In this document: piece by piece, positions 1 to 6,371 of the stretch
How positions within the stretch are numbered: the stretch's first letter is position 1
How the letters are laid out: the number at the start of each line of letters is the position of its first letter
Origin: Parcubacteria group bacterium GW2011_GWA2_50_10b
GTDB taxonomy: Bacteria; Patescibacteriota; Minisyncoccia; Phycocordibacterales; Zambryskibacteraceae
NCBI GenBank assembly: GCA_001004085.1
Contig: LCQJ01000024.1
Span: 1-7,734, forward strand
Direction of reading: 5' to 3'
DNA length: 7,734 bases
Translations under genes and position numbers: made by a program
The notes under the pieces: generated by a model
The model's database searches: none
What the model was told of the DNA's origin: nothing
Seen by the model: the letters and a program-made list of their open reading frames with translations, nothing else

Positions 1-1
1 C

Positions 2-2407
2 GCTTACTTTCTCGCCTGGACTACTACTCCATGGACACTGCCGGGGAATGTGGCTTTGGCTGTCGGTAAAGATATTGTCTACGTAGAGGCAAAAGTGGGT
101 AAGGATATTTTTGTTTTAGCGAAAGACAAGCTCTCTCTCATATCCGAGCCTTATGAAATAGTGGCCGAACACAAAGGCAGCGAAATGGTTGGTATGGCCT
201 ACGAGCCACTTTACCCGTTCTTGGAAGGGAAGTCTGATAAAGCTTTCAAAGTTTATATTGCAGATTTTGTTAATACCGAGGACGGAACCGGCATAGTGCA
301 TACGGCGGTCATGTATGGTCAAGATGACTTTGAGCTTGGTACGAAAGTTGGGTTACCGAAACATCATCTGGTGTCGCCAGACGGAACATTTATAAAAGGC
401 ACGGACTGGCTCGAAGGGCGTTCAGTCGTAGATGAGACTCTGGCGGTGGATATCCTCAAGGATTTACAGAATAAGGGGCTTTTATTCGGCAAAGAAAATC
501 ATACCCACTCTTATCCTTTCTGCTGGCGATGCAAAACTCGGCTCATCTATTACGCGCGCGATTCCTGGTATATCAAAATGTCAGAGCTTCGCGATAAGCT
601 GGTGAAAGAAAATGAAAAGATTAACTGGGAGCCAGATTATATAAAGGAAGGCCGCTTCGGCGAGTGGCTCCGAGAGGTCAAGGACTGGGCCATCTCGCGC
701 GAACGCTATTGGGGCACACCACTGCCGGTCTGGGAGAATGCAGACAAATCGAAAAGAATTATTGTTGATTCTCTTGAAACTTTGAAAAAATACGCGAAAA
801 AATCTGGCAACGAATATTTCATTATGCGGCACGGACAAGCCGAGAGTAATGCCAGGAAAGTCCTGGACCTCTCCGGCGACCCGGACAATCATTTGACGGA
901 AGAGGGCAAGAAAGAAGCGGGCAGGGTCGACGGGAACAAATTCGATTTGGTCTTCAGTTCGCCGTTCCTGCGAGCCAAGGAAACCGCAGCCATCATCAAA
1001 AAGGATTCGCTAATCGATGAACGGTTGCACGAAACCGGTCCGGAAGAGAAGCCGGAGCAAATCCGCCGCCGCATGGGAGAATTTCTGTTTGAATTGGAGA
1101 GCAAATACGAAAACAAGAGGATTCTGGTTATTTCACACGGCGAACCGCTCTGGCGGCTGGAAAAAACGGTCAAGGGGGAAAATGTTTTGTTCAACGACCG
1201 GGAAATGCTTGAGACCGGCGAGGTTAAAGAGTTAAAGTTCATTCCATATCCGCACAATCAAAACTTCGAACTCGACTTACATAAACCATTTATTGACGAA
1301 GTAGTGTTAGAGAAAGACGGTGAAAAATATAAGCGAACTAAGGAGGTAATGGATGTCTGGCTTGATTCAGGCGCCATGCCCTTCGCTCAAGATCCTGGCA
1401 ACGTGCTTTATCCGGCCGACTTTATATCAGAGGCTATCGACCAGACCAGGGGCTGGTTCTACACCCTGCATGCGATAGGGGTGCTTATGGGGAAGGGTCG
1501 CGCCTATAAGAATGTCATCTGCCTTGGCCATATTTTGGACAAGGAAGGGAAGAAGATGAGCAAATCGGTCGGAAATATCGTTAACCCATGGGAGATGATG
1601 GATAAATACGGGGTGGATGCCATGCGTTTATGGATGTATTCAGTCAATCAGCCGGGAGAATCCAAGAATTTCGACGAACGCACCGATGTAGATTCCTGGA
1701 TTTTGTCGAGACTTAATGAATTAAATCTACTGGTTACTAGAGATATAGATAAATATAAGCTTTTTAGTCCAGTTAGAAATATCATAGATTTCGTAAATGA
1801 TTTATCTACTTGGTATCTACAATCTTCTCGGGAAAGAATTAAGGAAAATGATAAGGAAGCAAAGAGCACTTTATATTTTGTTCTTAAGGAATTATCTAAG
1901 ATGCTCGCCCCCTTCGCTCCATTTGCAGCAGAGGATCTGTATCAAAAATTAAGAACAGAAAATGACGTATTGAGTGTCCATCTTGAGTCTTGGCCGAAAG
2001 GAGGAAAAATTGAGGAAAATATTCTCAATAGTATGGAGACAACCAGAAATATTGTGTCATGGGTTCTTAACAAAAGAGCAAATGCAGGCATAAAAGTTCG
2101 CCAACCAATCGCCTCGCTCACTGTTAAGCAGTCTATAGAACATGAAGAGTTAGTAAAAGATCGTACTAATGTAGAAAATATTATCGTGGATAGTTCGGTA
2201 GAAAATATGTTACTAGATTTAAATCTTACTCCGAAGTTAATGGAAAAAGGCAAAGTCCGCGATGCTATCCGCGCCATCCAGGAATGGAGGAAGGAAAGCG
2301 GGCTCAAGCCGGGAGAAAAAACCAGCTATGCCGTGCCGGAAGCGGAAAAAGAATTTTTCGCCAGACACGCGGAAGAGATAAAGAAAGCGACGAACGTAGA
2401 ATTCTAG
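2..2407 (+). CDS. ileS: Isoleucine--tRNA ligase (IleRS), 5'-truncated, with inserted histidine-phosphatase domain
   Basis: Charges tRNA-Ile with isoleucine in the cytoplasm; class I synthetase. The frame is open from base 2, so the N-terminus and HIGH motif lie outside the window (801 residues visible; residue 1 is codon 2-4). Seen: WTTTPWTLPGN entering the CP1 editing domain (6-16); GTGIVHTA with the following GQDD, holding the editing-site Asp (about 95-109); a CWRC zinc pair (C174, C177); DWAISRERYWGTPLP (about 228-242); an RHG phosphatase insert (about 271-414); DVWLDSG; KMSKS (518-522, bases 1553-1567); then the anticodon-binding helices, with GIKVRQP. Wording is closest to the type 2 (archaeal/eukaryal-like) clade. 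Odd points: the second zinc-site cysteines are absent around the insert; about 40 residues usually found between FDERT (557-561) and the SWILSRLNEL segment are missing; and GC is uneven, about 35% over 1741-2220. It ends in TAG, whose G begins recO. Identity is certain; whether the protein is full-function is not. Confidence 0.97.
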   Translation, partial: AYFLAWTTTPWTLPGNVALAVGKDIVYVEAKVGKDIFVLAKDKLSLISEPYEIVAEHKGSEMVGMAYEPLYPFLEGKSDKAFKVYIADFVNTEDGTGIVHTAVMYGQDDFELGTKVGLPKHHLVSPDGTFIKGTDWLEGRSVVDETLAVDILKDLQNKGLLFGKENHTHSYPFCWRCKTRLIYYARDSWYIKMSELRDKLVKENEKINWEPDYIKEGRFGEWLREVKDWAISRERYWGTPLPVWENADKSKRIIVDSLETLKKYAKKSGNEYFIMRHGQAESNARKVLDLSGDPDNHLTEEGKKEAGRVDGNKFDLVFSSPFLRAKETAAIIKKDSLIDERLHETGPEEKPEQIRRRMGEFLFELESKYENKRILVISHGEPLWRLEKTVKGENVLFNDREMLETGEVKELKFIPYPHNQNFELDLHKPFIDEVVLEKDGEKYKRTKEVMDVWLDSGAMPFAQDPGNVLYPADFISEAIDQTRGWFYTLHAIGVLMGKGRAYKNVICLGHILDKEGKKMSKSVGNIVNPWEMMDKYGVDAMRLWMYSVNQPGESKNFDERTDVDSWILSRLNELNLLVTRDIDKYKLFSPVRNIIDFVNDLSTWYLQSSRERIKENDKEAKSTLYFVLKELSKMLAPFAPFAAEDLYQKLRTENDVLSVHLESWPKGGKIEENILNSMETTRNIVSWVLNKRANAGIKVRQPIASLTVKQSIEHEELVKDRTNVENIIVDSSVENMLLDLNLTPKLMEKGKVRDAIRAIQEWRKESGLKPGEKTSYAVPEAEKEFFARHAEEIKKATNVEF
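812..1243 (+). other. Histidine phosphatase (RHG/phosphoglycerate-mutase-like) domain inserted in IleRS
   Basis: About 144 residues in frame within ileS, between RYWGTPLPVW and DLHKPFIDEV of the synthetase. It reads as a branch-2-like histidine phosphatase: MRHGQAESN with nucleophile His277 (RHG at 827-835), SSPFLRAKETA with the second Arg (R324), DERLHE with a candidate acid Glu344, and ISHGEPLWRL with the second His379. All four expected catalytic positions are filled, so activity is plausible, but the substrate is unknown. The domain is compact: loops between the LTEEGKK helix and FDLVFSSP, and between LHETG and the QIRRRMG helix, are shorter than in free enzymes of this family. GC over 841-1260 is about 51% by hand count, above the flanking ileS sequence (roughly 37-48%). 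Linkers on both sides are continuous with IleRS, which speaks against a chimeric contig here. Confidence 0.88.
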
Positions 2408-2904
2408 TGTCATACCATATCTACACCACAAAAGGGATTATGCTCGCCTCACGGCCGTGGCGCGAGGCTGACAGGATTTACAGTATCCTGACGCGCGAGT
2501 TGGGACTCATCCGGGCCACGGCCATAGGTGTTCGCAAAGAAGCTTCCAAGCTCCGTGGAGCGCTCGAACCGTTCTCACTAGCGACAGTGTCGCTAGTGAG
2601 AGGCAGGGAATACTGGCGGGCCACTTCCGCACAGTTCATCAGGAATATCCCGCCTTCTCCCGCTATCGCGAGACCCTTTTACCTCTTGGAGAAAATGATT
2701 CAGGGCGAAGCGCCGCATCCGGAACTTTTTGACGAGATTGAACTTGCCGTTCTCTCTCCGACCTTCGATGACGAGACTTCCGAAATTCACCTGGTCTCAA
2801 AAATCCTTTTTCATCTTGGTTATCTTAAAGAATCTGATTTGGATTTAAATAAAAAAGAGCTGGTTAAAGTCATAAACAAAGGTCTTGAGGCTAGCCACTT
2901 ATAG
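2407..2904 (+). CDS. recO: DNA repair protein RecO (short form)
   Basis: RecO loads RecA onto SSB-coated single-stranded DNA together with RecR (RecFOR pathway). The chosen start is GTG 2407-2409, overlapping the ileS TAG by one base; it gives MSYHIYTTKGIMLASRPW, the usual RecO opening, whereas earlier starts would run back inside ileS. The product is 165 residues. The N-terminal OB fold is visible in ADRIYSILTRELGLIRATAIGVRKEASKLRG-type sequence (about 20-50), followed by LEPFSLATVSLVRGREYW (about 53-70). A helical part with ARPFYLLEKMIQGEAPHPELFD and a final VINKGLEASHL follow. This is much shorter than E. coli RecO (about 240) and lacks the C-terminal cysteine cluster; short forms ending this way fit CPR genomes. 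No Shine-Dalgarno is obvious, so translational coupling to ileS is likely. A 29-bp palindrome lies inside the gene. Confidence 0.85.
   Translation: MSYHIYTTKGIMLASRPWREADRIYSILTRELGLIRATAIGVRKEASKLRGALEPFSLATVSLVRGREYWRATSAQFIRNIPPSPAIARPFYLLEKMIQGEAPHPELFDEIELAVLSPTFDDETSEIHLVSKILFHLGYLKESDLDLNKKELVKVINKGLEASHL
2573..2601. repeat. Perfect 14-bp inverted repeat with 1-base centre inside recO
   Basis: The left arm TCTCACTAGCGACA (2573-2586) is the exact reverse complement of bases 2588-2601, with a single G at 2587. As RNA it would fold into a 13-bp stem with a 3-base loop. It is read through as codons for roughly FSLATVSLVR (residues 56-65 of RecO) at a place where RecO normally has a strand, so the protein tolerates it. 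No second copy is seen in the window and no T-run follows, so it is not a classical terminator. It could be a protein-binding site, a dispersed palindromic element or an mRNA hairpin. Confidence 0.85.
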
Positions 2905-2907
2905 AAA

Positions 2908-2923
2908 TGTTATAATGTCCGGA
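2908..2923 (+). promoter_or_regulatory. Extended -10 promoter giving a probable leaderless mRNA
   Basis: TGTTATAAT at 2908-2916 is a perfect extended -10 (TG-N-TATAAT). The only -35-like match is TTGAGG at 2885-2890, with an over-long 20-base spacer, but extended -10 promoters can work without one. Transcription would start about 2923-2926, so the ATG at 2926 would lie at or within about three bases of the 5' end. No Shine-Dalgarno fits between 2905 and 2925, which agrees with leaderless translation. It lies in the 21-base gap after recO. Confidence 0.6.
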
Positions 2924-2925
2924 CT

Positions 2926-4845
2926 ATGGATGAAGAAAGCCAGAGCAAAGTCGGGAAACTTTCCGACACCCTCTACTCCCGCACCCGTTACAAAGACCCG
3001 CAGAACAAACGCACGCCGGTGAGAGAAGTCGAGACCGGAGAGGTGGATGAGCAATGGCAGGGTCCCGGCCTTGATGAAATCCTTTCGCGCGAGCGTCTTA
3101 TAACGGAGAAGCGCCCTCTTATGAAAAAATTCTTCATCTTCTCCCTTTTATTTTTTCTGGCGACCATCGTGGTGGCTGGTTTGATATTTCTCGGAGGCAC
3201 CAACTTCATTTCTTCCAAGAATGTGGAGGTAAACATCGTCGGTCCGACCAGCGTCTCGGCCGGAGAGGCCCTCGAGCTGGGGCTTACGGTCAAGAATGCC
3301 AACAATTCCGACCTGGAACTGGTTAAACTCTCCATCCAGTATCCCCAAGGCAGCAAGAACCCCGAGAATACCGGCGAAGCGCTGACCTTCACCAAAGAAG
3401 ATATCGGGACGATCAAGGCGGGCGACGAAGCGGCGCGGACGGTCCGCATGGTCCTCATAGGAGCGAGGGGGGAGACGAAAGAAATCAAATTCTCGGTCGA
3501 ATACCATGTCAAAGGTTCGAACGCCACTTTCTACAAAGACAAACTCTATGAAATGACTATCGGCGAGGAGCCCCTGACCCTTTCCGTCGAAAGCCCGGAT
3601 TCGGTTACTTCCGGCGATGAATTTACCACTACGCTAACACTTGCCCTTAACTCCACCGAACCGCTCAAAAACGTGATGCTCCGGGCGGAATATCCCTACG
3701 GTTACAGCGCGCTTTCGGCCACTCCCGAAGCGGTCGCCAACGGCAATGTCTGGGCGCTCGGGGATTTCGCCCCCGGTAAAAAAGCGACGATTAAAATCCG
3801 TGGCAAACTCCTGGGAGAGAATCAGGAAGAACGGACCTTTCGTTTCTACGTGGGCGTTTCCGACAACGGCAGCCTGAATCCGGACTTCAAATCAATCATC
3901 ATCTCGAGGCAAAACACGGTCGCCATTGCGCGACCGTCCATCGGCTTGAGCGCCAAATTAAACGGCGACGGCTCGGCAGTCTATGTCGCTCCCGCCGGCC
4001 GGGTCGTGACCGTCTCCCTCAATTTCCAGAACAATCTGCCCGACAAGATTCTCAACCCGCGCCTGGAGCTGCGCCTCTCGGGGGCGGCACTCGACAAGTC
4101 TTCCATCTCAGTCCAAAACAACGGTTTTTATGATTCGGCCAACAACCGCATTACCTGGACCATACTCAATTCTGCCGGCTCGCCGGAACTCTTGCCGGGC
4201 CAGGGGGGTACCGTGAGCGCCAGTTTCGCTTCACTGCCTCAAGAAGCTATCTCCGGCGTCAATCGCGACATTGCTCTCGAGTATTCGCTCTCGGCCTCTC
4301 CCGTCGGAGGTTCGAAAGCCCTTTCCGTAAGCGATTCACGCACGGTCAGAATCGCGGCGCAGGTCACGCTGGCCGCCAAGGATTATTATTCCATCGGGCC
4401 GTTTACCAATAGCGGCCCCATTCCTCCCCAAGTGGAGAAAGAGACCACCTATACCGTCATCTGGAATGTCGGCAACACCCAGGGCGATATCGCCGACGCC
4501 AAAGTGACCGGCAAGCTGGGCCCGGGGGTCAAGTGGCTCATCGCCCACAGCTCTTTGAGCGAAGATATTTCATATGACGTCAATGCCAACACTGTCACCT
4601 GGAGCTTGGGAACGCTCTCTTCCGGCTCCGGCTTTTCTTCCGCCGGCCGGGAAGTCTCTTTCCAGGTCGGTCTGACCCCGTCGGTGAGCCAAATCGGCAC
4701 CGCGCCGAATTTGGTCACGGGTATTGTCTTTTCCGGCACCGATACTTTGAGCGGTAGTGCGGTCACGGTCACATCTGCGCCCATGACCACCAAGTTATTG
4801 AACGACCCCGCCTTTATCCAGGGAAATGATATAGTGGTGAAGTAG
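2926..4845 (+). CDS. Membrane-anchored extracellular protein with tandem Ig/DUF11-like domains
   Basis: This 639-residue protein has no family I can name exactly. Residues 1-66 are hydrophilic and charged, with no signal peptide. KRPLMKK then precedes one hydrophobic segment (about 69-89, [20 protein letters not shown]), giving type II topology: N-terminus inside, the remaining 550 residues outside. The outside part is rich in Ser, Thr, Gly and beta-forming residues and seems to hold four modules: about 98-215 ([19 protein letters not shown]), 216-335 ([20 protein letters not shown]), 336-480 and 481-639. Each opens with a strand and a 'V.AGE/SGDE'-type turn. The last contains GPGVKWL and [13 protein letters not shown], as in DUF11/CARDB-like repeats. 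No cysteine cluster, sortase signal or enzyme motif is seen. A surface or envelope-structure role is inferred only. GC is high (about 63-65% in the lines counted). It has its own promoter and ends in TAG, 11 bases before the GlyRS ATG. Confidence 0.8.
   Translation: MDEESQSKVGKLSDTLYSRTRYKDPQNKRTPVREVETGEVDEQWQGPGLDEILSRERLITEKRPLMKKFFIFSLLFFLATIVVAGLIFLGGTNFISSKNVEVNIVGPTSVSAGEALELGLTVKNANNSDLELVKLSIQYPQGSKNPENTGEALTFTKEDIGTIKAGDEAARTVRMVLIGARGETKEIKFSVEYHVKGSNATFYKDKLYEMTIGEEPLTLSVESPDSVTSGDEFTTTLTLALNSTEPLKNVMLRAEYPYGYSALSATPEAVANGNVWALGDFAPGKKATIKIRGKLLGENQEERTFRFYVGVSDNGSLNPDFKSIIISRQNTVAIARPSIGLSAKLNGDGSAVYVAPAGRVVTVSLNFQNNLPDKILNPRLELRLSGAALDKSSISVQNNGFYDSANNRITWTILNSAGSPELLPGQGGTVSASFASLPQEAISGVNRDIALEYSLSASPVGGSKALSVSDSRTVRIAAQVTLAAKDYYSIGPFTNSGPIPPQVEKETTYTVIWNVGNTQGDIADAKVTGKLGPGVKWLIAHSSLSEDISYDVNANTVTWSLGTLSSGSGFSSAGREVSFQVGLTPSVSQIGTAPNLVTGIVFSGTDTLSGSAVTVTSAPMTTKLLNDPAFIQGNDIVVK
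4827..4835 (+). promoter_or_regulatory. Possible extended -10 before the GlyRS-ClpP gene
   Basis: TGATATAGT matches TG-N-TATAAT with one mismatch. It lies in the last codons of the membrane-protein gene, and a start near 4842 would leave about 15 bases before the ATG at 4857. No -35 is recognisable. It is a weak call: read-through from the upstream promoter would also serve this gene. Confidence 0.3.
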
Positions 4846-4879
4846 AATCAAGAATAATGAATCAGGAATCAGGAATAAT
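4845..4879 (+). repeat. Heptamer tandem repeat (5 x GAATNAN) over the stop/start junction
   Basis: Five consecutive 7-base units can be read: GAATCAA, GAATAAT, GAATCAG, GAATCAG, GAATAAT. The array begins on the last base of the upstream TAG stop and ends just before GGAG. Units 2 and 5 each end in AAT followed by G and so create an ATG (4857-4859 and 4878-4880). These lie 21 bases, or three units, apart and hence in the same frame. It resembles the short tandemly repeated heptamers known from other bacteria. Confidence 0.85.
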
Positions 4880-6278
4880 GGAGAAAATCGTCTCGCTTTG
4901 CAAAAGGCGCGGATTTGTTTATCCAGGATCGGAAATTTACGGCGGCTTAGCCGGTTTTTGGGACTACGGCCCCTTGGGAGTGGAGTTGCGCCACAATATC
5001 AAACAGCATTTTTGGGATAAATTCATTTCCGAGAGAGAGGAAGTCTATCCTTTGAGCACCTCCATAATTTCCAATCCCAGGGTTCTTGAAGCTTCCGGTC
5101 ATGTGTCTAATTTCGGCAATGAGCTCCTTCAGACCAAAATAGGTACGGGAGAAGAGGCAGCCGTCTCCCAGCTCCGTCCCGAGACGGCCCAGGGCATGTT
5201 TGTGAATTTTAAGAATATTGTCGATTCCTTCCACCCGACATTGCCTTTCGGTATTGCTCAAATCGGCAAAGCTTTCCGAAATGAAATCTCTCCCCGCGAT
5301 TTTCTCTTCCGTCAGCGCGAATTTGAACAGATGGAAGTGGAATATTTCAGCAAGGAAGAAAATTGGGAAGCGGCCTTTGAGCTTTGGCGCGGATTGATGA
5401 ATGAATACGCGCGGGAGATTGGTATAACAGCTCACGAATACGAAGTGCCAGCTGATGATAGGGCCCATTATTCAAAGCGCACCATTGATTTCCAGTTCGA
5501 TTATCCTTTCGGGAGGGGGGAACTGTGGGGGCTGGCTTACCGAACGGATTTCGATCTTAAAAACCACAACCTTGATTATTTTGACGAAGAGACGCAGAAG
5601 CGATTCGTGCCCCATGTCGTCGAGCCTTCACTCGGAGTTGACCGTACGGTGCTCGCCGTTTTGACCGAAGCCTATACCGAAGATGAACTAGGAGGAGAGC
5701 CCAGAACTTATTTGATACCTACGGTAATTGAAAAATCCCAGTTCGGGGAGCGGGCTTATGATATTTACTCGCGCCTACTTAAGGAACGCATCATATTCCT
5801 CGGCGGTTCGATTGATGATGCCGTAGCCAGCACGGTTATTGCCCAACTCCTTTTTCTTCAGTCTGAAGACCCAAAGAAAGACATTACCCTCTATGTCAAT
5901 TCTCCCGGAGGGGTCGTGACAGCCGGTCTCGCTATTGTGGACACCATGAACAACATCAAGCCTGATGTTTCGACCGTGTGTGTCGGCATGGCTGCCTCCA
6001 TGGGCGCCGTGATCCTCTCTGCCGGGGCCAAAGGCAAGAGGTTCGCTCTCCCGAATGCCGATATCATGATTCATCAGCCTCTCGGCGGGGCTCAGGGTCA
6101 GGCTACCGATATTGAAATCGCCGCCAAGCGCATCCTCAAAGATCGCGAGAAACTCAATAAAATATTGTCCAAAAACACCGGTCAACCGCTCTCGAGGATT
6201 GAAAAAGACGTCGATAGGGACTATTTCATGGACGCCGACGAAGCCAAAAAATACGGGATTGTAGACAAGATTCTATAG
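4857..6278 (+). CDS. glyS-clpP: Fusion of glycyl-tRNA synthetase catalytic domain and ClpP protease
   Basis: A single 473-residue frame. Residues 1-285 are a class II single-chain (alpha2-type) Gly[32 protein letters not shown] (motif 1 area), [13 protein letters not shown], motif 2 [21 protein letters not shown] (about 140-160) and motif 3 [14 protein letters not shown] (256-269). After [11 protein letters not shown] (276-286), where the anticodon-binding domain of about 110 residues should start, the sequence passes directly into ClpP ([22 protein letters not shown]). GlyRS also lacks its zinc/insertion region: SNFG (84-87) runs straight into [13 protein letters not shown]. Such a GlyRS might activate glycine but would recognise tRNA poorly. 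Two in-frame ATGs exist, 4857 and 4878; family likeness favours 4878 (MEKIVSL). No good Shine-Dalgarno is visible. It may be a true fusion, a fused remnant after a deletion, or an assembly join. Confidence 0.85.
   Translation: MNQESGIMEKIVSLCKRRGFVYPGSEIYGGLAGFWDYGPLGVELRHNIKQHFWDKFISEREEVYPLSTSIISNPRVLEASGHVSNFGNELLQTKIGTGEEAAVSQLRPETAQGMFVNFKNIVDSFHPTLPFGIAQIGKAFRNEISPRDFLFRQREFEQMEVEYFSKEENWEAAFELWRGLMNEYAREIGITAHEYEVPADDRAHYSKRTIDFQFDYPFGRGELWGLAYRTDFDLKNHNLDYFDEETQKRFVPHVVEPSLGVDRTVLAVLTEAYTEDELGGEPRTYLIPTVIEKSQFGERAYDIYSRLLKERIIFLGGSIDDAVASTVIAQLLFLQSEDPKKDITLYVNSPGGVVTAGLAIVDTMNNIKPDVSTVCVGMAASMGAVILSAGAKGKRFALPNADIMIHQPLGGAQGQATDIEIAAKRILKDREKLNKILSKNTGQPLSRIEKDVDRDYFMDADEAKKYGIVDKIL
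5712..6275 (+). other. clpP: ClpP peptidase domain, nearly complete, fused behind GlyRS
   Basis: This covers residues 286-473 of the fusion frame. ClpP is the serine peptidase of the cytoplasmic Clp protease, forming a 14-mer that works with ClpX/ClpA-type unfoldases. The triad is intact: Ser381 in GMAASMGA, His406 in [17 protein letters not shown] and Asp455 in DVDRDYFM; the 25- and 49-residue spacings match E. coli S97/H122/D171. The oxyanion-loop NSPGG is present (348-352), and the C-terminus [12 protein letters not shown] is normal. The 188 residues equal a whole ClpP lacking only its first few. TTG at 5712-5714 could in theory be an independent start (fMet-IPTVIEK), with AGGAGG at 5690-5695, but the 16-base spacing is too long to be convincing. 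ClpP normally needs a free, often processed N-terminus for the axial pore, so an uncleaved GlyRS extension would be expected to disturb assembly. Confidence 0.9.
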
Positions 6279-6290
6279 AAGTAGTACACT
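6262..6290 (+). promoter_or_regulatory. Candidate sigma70-type promoter for RNase Y
   Basis: TAGACA (6262-6267; 5 of 6 to TTGACA) and TACACT (6285-6290; 4 of 6 to TATAAT) are 17 bases apart. The -35 lies in the last clpP codons. The start would be near 6297, leaving a leader of about 75 bases before ATG 6372. The match is moderate and could be chance. Confidence 0.4.
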
Positions 6291-6318
6291 TCGGTTGTTC
6301 ACCCAAAAAGATTAAATT

Positions 6319-6328
6319 GAAACGTTTC
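6319..6328. promoter_or_regulatory. GAAACGTTTC palindrome in the clpP-rny spacer
   Basis: A perfect 10-bp palindrome in the 93-base gap between the ClpP stop and the RNase Y ATG, just downstream of the candidate promoter. Its AAACGTTT core resembles LacI-family operators, but no regulator is present in the window. An operator role is a guess. A second, smaller palindrome, CCGTACGG, lies at 6353-6360. Confidence 0.25.
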
Positions 6329-6371
6329 TTAGCTTCCGCCTGACCGCCCTGTCCGTACGGTTCCGTCCCAG

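Noticed and set aside
818..1243. TTCATT direct repeats at both edges of the phosphatase insert as an insertion footprint
   Set aside because: Six bases is within chance, and both copies encode Phe-Ile as natural parts of beta strands.
2889..2896. GGCTAGCC palindrome at the end of recO as an operator
   Set aside because: Eight bases only, within coding sequence, with no supporting second half-site.
2988..3527. Minus-strand open frames of 119-179 codons within the membrane-protein gene
   Set aside because: They are shadows of GC-rich codons, with no recognisable protein, no start signals and full overlap with a well-supported gene.
5690..5714. Separate clpP translation from TTG 5712 behind AGGAGG
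   Set aside because: The spacing is 16 bases, too long for normal initiation, and GGAG is also simply the Gly-Glu codons of the conserved GlyRS segment; kept only as a possibility in the feature text.
6278..6292. Hairpin GAAGT-AGTAC-ACTTC after the clpP stop as a terminator
   Set aside because: The stem is only five weak pairs and no T-run follows, so it is not a credible intrinsic terminator.
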